Shown: piece by piece, positions 46,744-55,107 of the stretch | Position numbering within the stretch: position 1 is the stretch's first letter | Layout: each line of letters opens with the position of its first letter | NCBI GenBank assembly: GCA_026414565.1 | Contig: JAOAIT010000048.1 | Span: 1-64,000, forward strand | Direction: 5' to 3' | Source: Verrucomicrobiia bacterium | Lineage (GTDB): Bacteria; Verrucomicrobiota; Verrucomicrobiia; Limisphaerales; Fontisphaeraceae | DNA length: 64,000 bases | Translations under genes and position numbers: made by a program | The notes under the pieces: generated by a model | What the model was told of the DNA's origin: nothing | The model's database searches: none | The model's input: the letters and a program-made list of their open reading frames with translations, nothing else

Positions 46744-47513
46744 GGGGCAACCTCCTTTGGCTCCGAGAATCCCACCAGATGCAGGAAGACCTGCTCGAGA
46801 TTCATTTGATACTGGCCGAGCAAATCCTTGACGGCCCCCACCGCGCGCAAGCGGCCCTGGTGGAGGATGGCGACGCGGTCGCAGACCAGCTCGACTTCGC
46901 CCAGCTCGTGGGAGGAGAAGAGGACGGTTTTACCCTGGTTTTTGAGGCGCTGGATGATGTCGCGCACTTTCATGCGGCCCAAGGGGTCGAGGCCGCTGGT
47001 GGGTTCGTCGAGGATGAGCAGATCGGGGTCATTGATGAGGGCCTGGGCGAGGCCGACGCGCTGCTGCATGCCTTTGGAATAGGTGCGGATGAGGCGCTTG
47101 CGGACGTGGTTCAGTTCCACCAGTTGCAACAACTCGTCAATGCGGCGGCGGGCGGTATCGGGCGGGAGTTGGAAGAGGTCGGCATAAAACTGCAGGAGCT
47201 CCTCGGCGGTGAGGAACTTGTAGTAGTAGGTCATTTCGGGGAGGTAGCCCAGGCGCTGGCGGGCGATGGGCTGGCGGACATCGGTGCCGAAGAGGCGGGC
47301 GGCGCCGCGGGTGGGGGGCAGGAAGCCCAGGAGGACCTGCATGGTGGTGGTTTTGCCGGCGCCGTTGGGGCCGAGGAAGCCAAACACCTCGCCTTGGCGC
47401 ACCTGGAGGTTGAGGCCATCCACGGCCCGGACGGGTGGGCTGTTGCGCTCGCGGGCGGGGTATTCCACCACCAGGTTTTCCACCTCGATCACCGTCTGGC
47501 TCGGTGCGGTCAT
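46740..47513 (-). CDS. ABC transporter ATP-binding protein
   Basis: The 257-residue ATPase has Walker A GPNGAGKTTT, the Q-loop, signature YSKGMQQR, Walker B LLILDEPTSGLD and the switch His in FSSHELGEVE. The sequence is of the ABC-2 export class and pairs with the permease gene that overlaps it by 4 nt. ATG 47513 is the chosen start; the frame opens 12 codons earlier without support. Confidence 0.9.
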   Translation of the reverse strand: MTAPSQTVIEVENLVVEYPARERNSPPVRAVDGLNLQVRQGEVFGFLGPNGAGKTTTMQVLLGFLPPTRGAARLFGTDVRQPIARQRLGYLPEMTYYYKFLTAEELLQFYADLFQLPPDTARRRIDELLQLVELNHVRKRLIRTYSKGMQQRVGLAQALINDPDLLILDEPTSGLDPLGRMKVRDIIQRLKNQGKTVLFSSHELGEVELVCDRVAILHQGRLRAVGAVKDLLGQYQMNLEQVFLHLVGFSEPKEVAP

Positions 47514-47698
47514 AAAGTCCCTGAAACACCCAAAAACGTTAATGAACAAGTCAGCGGCGATAATGTAATGAACCGGCTTTGCTTCGTCAACGCGCGGGGT
47601 GGATGGGGAGGCGGCAAGGGAGGGCCGGCGGGGGCGGCGAGGGAGAACCGGCGCTTGCCAGCGGGGCGGCTCTTTGGTAGTTGTAGCCTTCAGAACCT

Positions 47699-48262
47699 AT
47701 GGCACTCGACGACATCTTATTGGAAGCGGAAGAGAAAATGATCAAGACCGAGGAGGTTTTGCATCGTGAATTTGCGGGGCTGCGGACGGGCAAGGCCTCG
47801 CCGGCCCTGGTGGAGAACATCACCGCCGAGGTGTATGGCGGGTCGGTGATGCGGATACGGGAGCTGGCGGGCATCACCTCGCCGGAGCCGCGGATGCTGG
47901 TGATCCAGCCGTGGGATGCGAGCACGACGTCGGCGATAGAGAAGGCGATCCAGAAGGCCAACATTGGATTGAATCCGGTGGTGCAAGGCAAGGTCATCCG
48001 CCTGGTGTTTCCGGAGCTGAGCGAGGAGCGCCGCAAGGAGCTGGTCAAGGTGGCGCACAAGATGGCGGAAGAATCCCGGATTGCGATCCGGCACATTCGC
48101 CGCGACGCGCTGGAGCATATCAAGAAGGAGTCCAAACAAGGCGGGGTCAGTGAGGAGGACGTGGAGCACGCCGAGAAAGATTTGCAGAAGCTGCACGACA
48201 CTTACATCCAGAAGATTGACCAGCATCTGGCCCACAAAGAAAAAGAGATTATGACCGTCTGA
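47699..48262 (+). CDS. frr: Ribosome recycling factor
   Basis: RRF splits post-termination ribosomes together with EF-G. The 187-residue protein has normal length and motifs (LRTGKASPALVENI, VQGKVIRLVFPELSEERRKE, AHKMAEESRIAIRHIRRDA). It is divergent from the ABC operon. The usual tsf and pyrH neighbours are absent. Confidence 0.96.
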   Translation: MALDDILLEAEEKMIKTEEVLHREFAGLRTGKASPALVENITAEVYGGSVMRIRELAGITSPEPRMLVIQPWDASTTSAIEKAIQKANIGLNPVVQGKVIRLVFPELSEERRKELVKVAHKMAEESRIAIRHIRRDALEHIKKESKQGGVSEEDVEHAEKDLQKLHDTYIQKIDQHLAHKEKEIMTV

Positions 48263-48320
48263 GCGGGGGCCGGAGCCGCCCCGGGATGAGGGGCTGGCGC
48301 CGAAGCCGTCCTTGCACCCC

Positions 48321-49847
48321 ATGAAGGTTCATTACCCAGTCGAGTTGCTTCCCTGGGGGCGCAAGGTGGAGGCGGAGGCGGGCGCGGCGCTGGCGGATGT
48401 GTTGTTTCCGCTGGGGGTGGAGTTTCCCTGTGGTGGGCGGGGCAAGTGCCGTGGCTGCCGGGTGAAGTTGTTGGAGGGGGAGCTGCGGCCGACGCCGGAG
48501 GAGGAGCGTTTGCTGGGATCGGGCAGGCTGGCCGAGGGCTGGCGGCTGAGCTGCCGGCATGCCGTGACCGGCCCCTTGCGGCTGGAGATGGCGCAATGGG
48601 AGGCTTCGGTGCTGCAGGATGAGGCGCCATTTCCTTTCGAGCCGCAGGAGGGTTTGGGGATAGCGGTGGATGTGGGCACCACCACGCTGGCGGCGCAACT
48701 CATTGACATGGAGAAGGGCCACGTGCTGGCTGTGGCGACGGGGCTGAATCCCCAGGCGCGGCATGGGGCGGACATCATGAGCCGGGTGGAATACGCGCTG
48801 CAGCCCGAGGGCGCCAAAAGGCTGACGCGGATGATCCGTGAGAAGATCAGCGACATGCTCACGGATTTAATTATCGAGGCCCATGCGTCTCCCGAGCGGC
48901 TGCGGCGGATTGCGCTGGTGGGGAACACGGTGATGCATCATCTTTTTGGCGGGTTGCAGCTTGCGCCGCTGGCCCGCCATCCTTTCGTGCCGGAAAGGGA
49001 GGAGACCTTGGTTTTCAGTCCCTTCGAGCTGAGGTGGATGCTGCCAGATCACGTGAGCATTGCGTTTTTACCGTGCCTGGGCGGGTTTGTGGGGAGTGAT
49101 ATTCTGGCGGGCCTGCTGGCCACGGGGCTGCACCGGCAAAGCGGACTGGGGTTGCTGATGGATTTGGGCACCAATGGGGAGATGGTGCTGGGCAACAAGG
49201 AGGGATTTCTCTGCGCTTCCACCGCCGCGGGGCCGGCCTTTGAAGGGGCACGCATTTCGTGCGGGATGCGGGCCGACGCGGGCGCGATTTCTGCGGTGGC
49301 AGTGAAAAATGGCGGGGTAGAATGTCACACGTTGGGGGGAGGGCCGCCGCGGGGGGTGTGTGGCAGCGGGCTGGTGGACGCAGTGGCAGCGGGGTTGGAA
49401 TTAAACTGGATTGCGCCGTCAGGACGGTTGACGTGTGGGAGCCTTCTGCCCTTGGCCGCGGGGCTTGGCCTGACGCAACAGGACGTGCGGGAATTGCAAC
49501 TGGCGAAAGGGGCGATAGCGGCGGGGATTCGGCTGTTGCTGCAGCAACAGGGCGCCGAGCTGAGCGAGTTGGAGAACGTGTGGCTGGCGGGGGCGTTTGG
49601 CAATTACATCAGCCGGGCGAGTGCCTATCGCATCGGGTTGCTGCCGCTGCCGCCGGAGAAGGTGACGCCGGCGGGCAATACGGCGCTGCGCGGGGCGAAA
49701 CTGGCGTTGTTTGAGTGGGAGCGCGTGCTGGAGGGGTATCCTGAGTTGCGGCGGGCAGGCCGGCATATCTCCCTGCATGAGTGTGCGGGCTTCGAGGAGG
49801 TGTATGGGGAGGCCATGCTATTTCCGTCGGCAGGCGTGGCCGGCTGA
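48321..49847 (+). CDS. RACE-type reductive activator of corrinoid enzymes
   Basis: The 508-residue protein joins an N-terminal [2Fe-2S] domain to an ASKHA-type ATPase (DUF4445/RACE) domain. The cluster cysteines are Cys37, Cys43, Cys46 and Cys78. ATPase motifs are VDVGTTTLAAQLID, MDLGTNGEMVLG, TAAGPAFEGA and WLAGAFGNYI. Such proteins re-reduce corrinoid proteins that have oxidised to Co(II), as in RamA and methyltransferase activation. No corrinoid protein or methyltransferase is beside it. The adenosyltransferase at 39889 is the only other B12 gene here. Confidence 0.85.
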   Translation: MKVHYPVELLPWGRKVEAEAGAALADVLFPLGVEFPCGGRGKCRGCRVKLLEGELRPTPEEERLLGSGRLAEGWRLSCRHAVTGPLRLEMAQWEASVLQDEAPFPFEPQEGLGIAVDVGTTTLAAQLIDMEKGHVLAVATGLNPQARHGADIMSRVEYALQPEGAKRLTRMIREKISDMLTDLIIEAHASPERLRRIALVGNTVMHHLFGGLQLAPLARHPFVPEREETLVFSPFELRWMLPDHVSIAFLPCLGGFVGSDILAGLLATGLHRQSGLGLLMDLGTNGEMVLGNKEGFLCASTAAGPAFEGARISCGMRADAGAISAVAVKNGGVECHTLGGGPPRGVCGSGLVDAVAAGLELNWIAPSGRLTCGSLLPLAAGLGLTQQDVRELQLAKGAIAAGIRLLLQQQGAELSELENVWLAGAFGNYISRASAYRIGLLPLPPEKVTPAGNTALRGAKLALFEWERVLEGYPELRRAGRHISLHECAGFEEVYGEAMLFPSAGVAG

Positions 49848-49923
49848 GAAGGCAGGGGTGGCCGTGCTGAGAAAATTGGGGCGAGGAGCCAGGGGGCGGA
49901 GTACCTCAGCGCAGGCCGGGGGC

Positions 49924-49941
49924 GTCCCCTGCCCTGCCGGG
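49924..49941 (+). repeat. Copy of dispersed GTCCCCTGCCCTGCCGGG repeat
   Basis: This 18-mer is identical to 35431-35448. Its 10-bp core TCCCCTGCCC also lies at 12787, 14108, 22944, 26315, 37596, 53648 and 63316, always on the plus strand. Several copies run into a G-rich complement and could form a hairpin. Most copies lie at or just after gene ends; two sit in atypical C-terminal tails (OGG1-type glycosylase, lipid A acyltransferase) and one lies within the PfkB gene. Confidence 0.6.
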
Positions 49942-50018
49942 CCGCGAGCGGGGACGGAGTTGGACGTTGAGAATCCGGAAAATAGTGGTACTGATAGGGT
50001 GTGCGTGGGCGAGAAGAC

Positions 50019-52694
50019 ATGGACCATGGCGGGTGCATCTGGATTCAGGGGGCGCGTGAGCATAACCTGAAGAATATTTCGCTGGCCATTCCGCGGGGGC
50101 AACTGGTGGTGATCACGGGGGTGAGCGGTTCGGGCAAGAGCACGCTGGCGTTTGATTTGCTGTTTGCGGAGGGCCAGCGGCGCTTTCTGGATTCCATGAA
50201 CACGTATGCGCGGCAGTTTGTGGAGCAACTGAGCCGGCCGGAGGTGGATTTGATCGCCGGGCTGCCGCCGACGGTGAGCATTGAGCAGCGCAACAGCCGG
50301 GGCGGGGGCAAAAGCACGGTGGCCACGGTCACGGAGATTCAACATTTTCTGCGGTTGTTGTTTGCGCGGCTGGGCGTGATTTTTTGTCCCGACTGCCAGG
50401 CGCCGGTGCGCCGGCAGAGCGCGGAGGAGGTGTGCCAGCGGGTATGGCGCGAGGTGGCGCGGCAGGGGGAGCTGCTGGTGCTGGCGCCGCTGGTGCGGCA
50501 TCGGAAGGGGTTTCATTCCGACATTGGGCAGTGGGCGCACCGGCGGGGATACAGCCAGTTGCGGGTGGACGGCAAGCTGATGGAGGTCACGCCGGAATTG
50601 CGGCTGGATCGTTATCGGGAGCACACCATTGAGGCGGCGATTGGGCGTCTGGCGAGGCCCCGCGGGCGGACCGCCGGCACCGCGGCGGAGGAGGCCGGGA
50701 AAAAACTATTGCTGGAGGCATTGGAGGTGGGGCGAGGGACGCTGATGACGCTGGATGCCAGGCGGCGGCTGGTGGTGTATTCGACGGAGCGGTGCTGCGC
50801 CCACTGTGGGCGATCGTTTGAGGCGCTGGATCCGAAGCACTTCAGCTACAATTCGGCGGTGGGGTGGTGTCCCGAATGCCGGGGTTTTGGGGAGATTTTT
50901 GAGATGCCGGAGGTGGATCGTGGGGCGCGGGCGGAGGCGATTGAGGAATCGTGGTATGAGTGGATGGAGGGCCGGCGGGAGCTGTGTCCGGCGTGTCACG
51001 GGGCGCGGTTGAATCCGGTTGCGCGGGCGGTGCGCCTGCCGACGGATCCGGAGGCCACGGATCGGGAGCTGGCCCGGGCGCCCACGATAGAAACCTTCGG
51101 GCGGATGACGATTGCGGAGGCGCAGGAATATTTTGAGAAGCTGGAGTTTGAGGGGGATGCGGCCCGGATTGCGCGAGACATTCTGCCGGAGATACGCGAG
51201 CGCCTGCGGTTTTTGCAGGAGGTGGGGCTGGGGTATTTGGAGCTGGGCCGGGGGGTGCCGAGTCTTTCGGGTGGGGAAGCGCAGCGGATCCGGCTGGCGG
51301 CGCAGCTTGGCTCAAATCTGACGGGGGTGTTGTACATACTGGATGAGCCGACGATTGGGCTGCATCCGCGGGATAATGACCGATTGTTGCGGGTTTTGGC
51401 CCGGCTGAAGGGGCGGGGCAATTCGGTCATTGTGGTGGAGCACGACGACGCCACGATGCGGCAGGCGGATTTCATTGTGGATCTTGGCCCCGGGGCCGGC
51501 ATCCATGGCGGGCAGGTGGTGGCCACGGGCACGTTGCAGGAATTGCTGCGGCATCCGAATTCGCTCACCGGGCATTGTTTGAGTCATCCGGTGGCGCATC
51601 CGAGCCGGGGTCAGCGGCGGCCGGTGGAGTTTCGGGCGGGGCAGTATCTGACCTTGAAGGGGGCCCGGTGGCACAATTTACAAAATCTGACGGTGCGGTT
51701 TCCGTGGCAGCGTTTGGTGGTGATCACGGGCATCAGCGGCTCCGGGAAGAGCACGCTGATCCGGGATTGTTTATTGCCGGCGCTGCAGGCGGCGTTGAAG
51801 CAACGCGAGCCGGCGAAGGCCTGCGGGCAGATCACGGCCGGTCTGGCGCGGGTGCGGGCGGTGCATGAGGTGGATCAATCGCCGATTGGGCGCACGCCGC
51901 GCTCGACGCCGGCGACGTATGTGGGTTTTTTGGATGAGATTCGGGCGTTGTTTGCGCAGACGCCCGAGGCCCGCATGAGGGGTTATGGGCCGGGGCGCTT
52001 CAGTTTTAACAGCGCGCAGGGCCGGTGTCCCGAGTGCGAAGGGGCGGGAGTGATCAAACTGGAAATGAGTTTCATGCCGCCGGCGCTGGTCAAATGCAGC
52101 CGGTGCCAGGGCTTGCGCTTCAATGCGGAAACGCTGGAGGTCACGTATGGGGGGAAGAACATTGCCGAGGTGCTGGAGCTGAGCGTGGCGGAGGCCCTGG
52201 AGTTTTTTGGGGCGGTGCCGCGGGTGCGGCGGGCGCTGGAGGCGCTGCATGACACCGGCCTGGATTACCTCAAACTGGGCCAGACCAGTCCGACGCTGAG
52301 CGGCGGGGAGGCTCAGCGGGTCAAGCTGGTGACGCATCTGCTGGGGGGGCTGAGCGCCACGAGGGAGAGTCGTGCCCCGGGCAACAAGACGGCCAAAGGG
52401 GATGTGTTTATTCTGGAGGAGCCGACGATTGGATTGCACATGGCCGATGTGCAGCGGCTGGTGGACGTGTTGCACCGGCTGGTGGACGCCGGGCACACAG
52501 TGGTGGTGATCGAACACAACCTGGATTTGATTGCGGAGGCCGACTGGATCATTGATTTAGGCCCGGAAGGCGGCAGCGGCGGGGGGCGGATCGTGGTGGA
52601 AGGGACGCCGGAAGAAGTGGCCGCCTGTCCTCAATCTTACACCGGCCAATATCTGCGGCCGGTGTTGAATCGCCCAACCCCTGCGCGCCCATGA
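50019..52694 (+). CDS. uvrA: Excinuclease ABC subunit A
   Basis: UvrA finds bulky DNA lesions and loads UvrB. The 891-residue protein has two ABC ATPases (Walker A GVSGSGKSTL and GISGSGKSTL; signatures SLSGGEAQRIRL and TLSGGEAQRVKL). Its two zinc modules are RCCAHCGRSF ... WCPECRGFG and GRCPECEGAG ... KCSRCQGLRF, and a UvrB-binding-like insert lies between. Length is slightly short for UvrA (about 940), so a UvrA2-like paralogue is possible. ATG 50019 is chosen over the upstream GTG. The stop overlaps the next gene as ATGA. Confidence 0.9.
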   Translation: MDHGGCIWIQGAREHNLKNISLAIPRGQLVVITGVSGSGKSTLAFDLLFAEGQRRFLDSMNTYARQFVEQLSRPEVDLIAGLPPTVSIEQRNSRGGGKSTVATVTEIQHFLRLLFARLGVIFCPDCQAPVRRQSAEEVCQRVWREVARQGELLVLAPLVRHRKGFHSDIGQWAHRRGYSQLRVDGKLMEVTPELRLDRYREHTIEAAIGRLARPRGRTAGTAAEEAGKKLLLEALEVGRGTLMTLDARRRLVVYSTERCCAHCGRSFEALDPKHFSYNSAVGWCPECRGFGEIFEMPEVDRGARAEAIEESWYEWMEGRRELCPACHGARLNPVARAVRLPTDPEATDRELARAPTIETFGRMTIAEAQEYFEKLEFEGDAARIARDILPEIRERLRFLQEVGLGYLELGRGVPSLSGGEAQRIRLAAQLGSNLTGVLYILDEPTIGLHPRDNDRLLRVLARLKGRGNSVIVVEHDDATMRQADFIVDLGPGAGIHGGQVVATGTLQELLRHPNSLTGHCLSHPVAHPSRGQRRPVEFRAGQYLTLKGARWHNLQNLTVRFPWQRLVVITGISGSGKSTLIRDCLLPALQAALKQREPAKACGQITAGLARVRAVHEVDQSPIGRTPRSTPATYVGFLDEIRALFAQTPEARMRGYGPGRFSFNSAQGRCPECEGAGVIKLEMSFMPPALVKCSRCQGLRFNAETLEVTYGGKNIAEVLELSVAEALEFFGAVPRVRRALEALHDTGLDYLKLGQTSPTLSGGEAQRVKLVTHLLGGLSATRESRAPGNKTAKGDVFILEEPTIGLHMADVQRLVDVLHRLVDAGHTVVVIEHNLDLIAEADWIIDLGPEGGSGGGRIVVEGTPEEVAACPQSYTGQYLRPVLNRPTPARP

Positions 52695-53158
52695 ACTATT
52701 ACGAAGAAGTGGTGGATGGCGAGACGTTGCTGCGGTATCCGCCGGGTCCCCGCCATGAGCTGATCTGCGAGCGGCTGCATGCGCTGGTGGCCGAGGCGCT
52801 GGAGGGTGTGACCACCAGCCGCCTGCTGGAGGTGCGGGCGCCGATTGAGTTGCGGCCGGGGACGATAGTGCGGCCGGACATCACGCTGGTCACGAGCGCG
52901 ACGGGCAAGGCGTGGCTGATTGCGGAGGTGGTGGATTCGGATGACCATCGGGCGGATACGGTGGTGAAAAAGAATGTGTACGAGGAGGCGCGCCTGCCGC
53001 GTTTGTGGATGGTGGATCCGCGGTATGACAATGTGGAAGTGTACCACGGGAGCCCGTATGGCATGGCGCTGCGCCACATTCTGGCGGGGCGGGAGCGGCT
53101 GACCGAGGCCCTGCTGCCGAAACTGGGGATCACCATCCGCGACTTGTTTGCGGACTAG
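52691..53158 (+). CDS. Uma2-family nuclease-like protein
   Basis: The 155-residue protein matches the Uma2 (DUF820) group, a PD-(D/E)XK-like fold. Candidate acidic and basic residues are Asp63 in RPDITLV, Glu79 in WLIAEVVDSDD, and Lys93/94 in VVKKNVYEEA, followed by LWMVDPRYDN. Biological roles in this group are mostly unknown. The start overlaps the uvrA stop by 4 nt, so it is coupled to a repair gene, which is an unusual place for this family. Confidence 0.8.
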   Translation: MNYYEEVVDGETLLRYPPGPRHELICERLHALVAEALEGVTTSRLLEVRAPIELRPGTIVRPDITLVTSATGKAWLIAEVVDSDDHRADTVVKKNVYEEARLPRLWMVDPRYDNVEVYHGSPYGMALRHILAGRERLTEALLPKLGITIRDLFAD

Positions 53159-53335
53159 GCCGGGATTGAGGCCACGGGGAGAGGCGCGGGCCGTTGGGCC
53201 GCTGGTTCAGTTTTTCAGGGAGGAAGCAAAGCCCATGGGGAATGCAACTTGGAGCTGACGGGGCATCCGGAGTGGTAAAAGCTTGCGGCGCGGGCGGGGT
53301 GTCTTTTAGTTTTGCTGCGTTAAAAATTGAAAACC

Positions 53336-54235
53336 ATGAGCGTACTCGTTGTCGGCACCACGGCCTTGGATTCCATCAAGACGCCCCGGCGGGAAAATCC
53401 GCGGCTGCTGGGCGGCTCGGCCAGTCATGCGGCGGTGGCGGCGAGTTTTGTGGCACCGGTGCGGCTGGTGGGGGTGGTGGGGAGCGACTTTCCCGCGGCC
53501 TACTGGCGGCTGTACGAGCGGCATGGCATAGACTTGCAGGGGTTGCAGCGGGCGGAGGGCAAGACCTTTCACTGGTCGGGCGAATACCTGGCGGACATGA
53601 ATCAGCGGCGCACGTTGAAGACGGAGCTGGGCGTGCTGGAGCAGTTCTCCCCTGCCCTGCCGCCGGCCTACCGGGATTCCCCGTATGTGCTGCTGGCCAA
53701 CGTTTCGCCCGCCCTGCAACTGGAGGTGCTCGAACAGGTGCGGCGCCCCCGATTCGTGGTGGCGGACACGATGGACTTGTGGTTGAACATTGCGCTGCCG
53801 GATTTATTGAAGCTGCTGAAGCGGGTGGACGCGCTGGTGTTGAATGAGAGTGAGGCGCAGATGCTCACCAAAACGGACAACCTGCGGGTGGCGGCGGAGC
53901 GGATTCACCGGCTGGGGCCGGCGTGGGTGATCATCAAGAAGGGTTCGCACGGGGCGATGCTGTCGGGGCCGGAGGGGCTGTTTCTGGCCCCGGCGTATCC
54001 GCTGCGGAAAGTGGTGGATCCGACGGGGGCCGGGGATTCGTTTGTGGGGGGGCTGGTGGGTTATCTGGCGTCGAGCGAAGGGGGCATCAAACGCAACGTG
54101 CGGCGGGCGGTGATGTTTGGGACGGTGGTGGCCAGTTTTTGTTGTGAAGGTTTTGGTTTGCAGCGCACGGATCGTTTGACCCTCGCGGAGATCGAGCAAC
54201 GGATGGCCGAGCTGGAGCGGATGTGCCGGTTTTAG
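53336..54235 (+). CDS. PfkB-family carbohydrate kinase
   Basis: The 299-residue ribokinase-type enzyme phosphorylates a sugar or nucleoside with ATP. It shows the N-terminal GGSASHAAVAA, KKGSHGAM and the catalytic DPTGAGDSFVGG with the base Asp. The substrate is unknown. One copy of the TCCCCTGCCC motif is embedded in its coding sequence (53648-53657). The stop overlaps the stop of the convergent ABC ATPase gene. Confidence 0.9.
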   Translation: MSVLVVGTTALDSIKTPRRENPRLLGGSASHAAVAASFVAPVRLVGVVGSDFPAAYWRLYERHGIDLQGLQRAEGKTFHWSGEYLADMNQRRTLKTELGVLEQFSPALPPAYRDSPYVLLANVSPALQLEVLEQVRRPRFVVADTMDLWLNIALPDLLKLLKRVDALVLNESEAQMLTKTDNLRVAAERIHRLGPAWVIIKKGSHGAMLSGPEGLFLAPAYPLRKVVDPTGAGDSFVGGLVGYLASSEGGIKRNVRRAVMFGTVVASFCCEGFGLQRTDRLTLAEIEQRMAELERMCRF

Positions 54236-55035
54236 GCTGTCGCTGACGGGCGTGGTTCTTTGGGTGCCGTATCCTGCGCCGGGGCGGCGCCGGCCTGCCA
54301 TGGCCAGGAGCGCGGGGTTAAAACGGGCGCCAGGAATTGTGCGACAAAGGGGTTCGCAGGCCGGAGGCAAACTTCCGCGGGGGGGCCGCACTGGAGCAGC
54401 CGGCCGGCGTGCATGATGCCGAGCCAGTCAGCCATTTCGAGGGCTTCCTCCTGATCGTGCGTGACCCAGAGGAGCGTGGGGACCCAGGGACGGCAAAGGC
54501 GGATCATTTCGCCGCGCAAGGCGCGCCGCTGTGGGGCGTCGAGGCCGGCCAGGGGCTCGTCCAGGAGCAGCAGTTGGGGACGCCGGATCAGCGCCCGGCC
54601 CAGGGCGACGCGCTGGCGTTCACCGCCCGAGAGATGTTCCGGCCAGCGTCCCAACAAGCCGGAAAGTCCCAGGAGGTTCACGATTTCGGCCAGGCGGGCG
54701 GCGATTTGCGGGGGGGGCGTTTTTCGCAGGACGAGTCCGAGGGTCAGGTTTTCGCGGACGGTCAAATGGGGAAACAGGGCGCCGTTTTGAAAAACCAAGG
54801 CCACGGGGCGCCGCTCCGGGGGGAGGCCATGCCAGGTCTGGCCGTCGGCGAGGATGTCCCCGGCATCGGGCTGTTCCAAGCCGGCGATGAGACGGAGGAG
54901 GGTGGTTTTGCCACAACCCGACGGGCCGGCGAGGACCATGGTCGTGCCCGCGGGAATGACCAGCGAGAAATTGTCCACGGCCGGCCGGGCGGTGCCGGGG
55001 AAATGGCGGGTCAAGCCCTGCAGTTCAAGGCGCAT
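54232..55035 (-). CDS. ABC transporter ATP-binding protein, orphan
   Basis: The 267-residue ATPase has Walker A GPSGCGKTTLL, signature HLSGGERQRVAL, Walker B LLLLDEPLAGLD and switch His in WVTHDQEEAL. It resembles sugar, polyamine or iron importer ATPases (PotA-like). No permease or binding protein lies beside it. The C-terminus after residue 235 is short and Pro-rich, with no TOBE domain visible. Confidence 0.85.
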   Translation of the reverse strand: MRLELQGLTRHFPGTARPAVDNFSLVIPAGTTMVLAGPSGCGKTTLLRLIAGLEQPDAGDILADGQTWHGLPPERRPVALVFQNGALFPHLTVRENLTLGLVLRKTPPPQIAARLAEIVNLLGLSGLLGRWPEHLSGGERQRVALGRALIRRPQLLLLDEPLAGLDAPQRRALRGEMIRLCRPWVPTLLWVTHDQEEALEMADWLGIMHAGRLLQCGPPAEVCLRPANPFVAQFLAPVLTPRSWPWQAGAAPAQDTAPKEPRPSATA

Positions 55036-55060
55036 AGAGCGGCGGGGTGATGGCCAATAA

Positions 55061-55090
55061 AAAACCCGTCAGGCCATCCTGACGGGTTTT
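55061..55090 (-). terminator. Strong terminator of the coiled-coil protein gene
   Basis: A perfect 13-bp stem (55061-55073 with 55078-55090) has a 4-nt loop. On the minus strand it ends in a T run and lies 17 nt past the stop at 55108. On the plus strand it also ends in TTTT, but no plus-strand gene needs it. Confidence 0.9.
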
Positions 55091-55107
55091 GATGAATGGG
55101 TTGGGCA

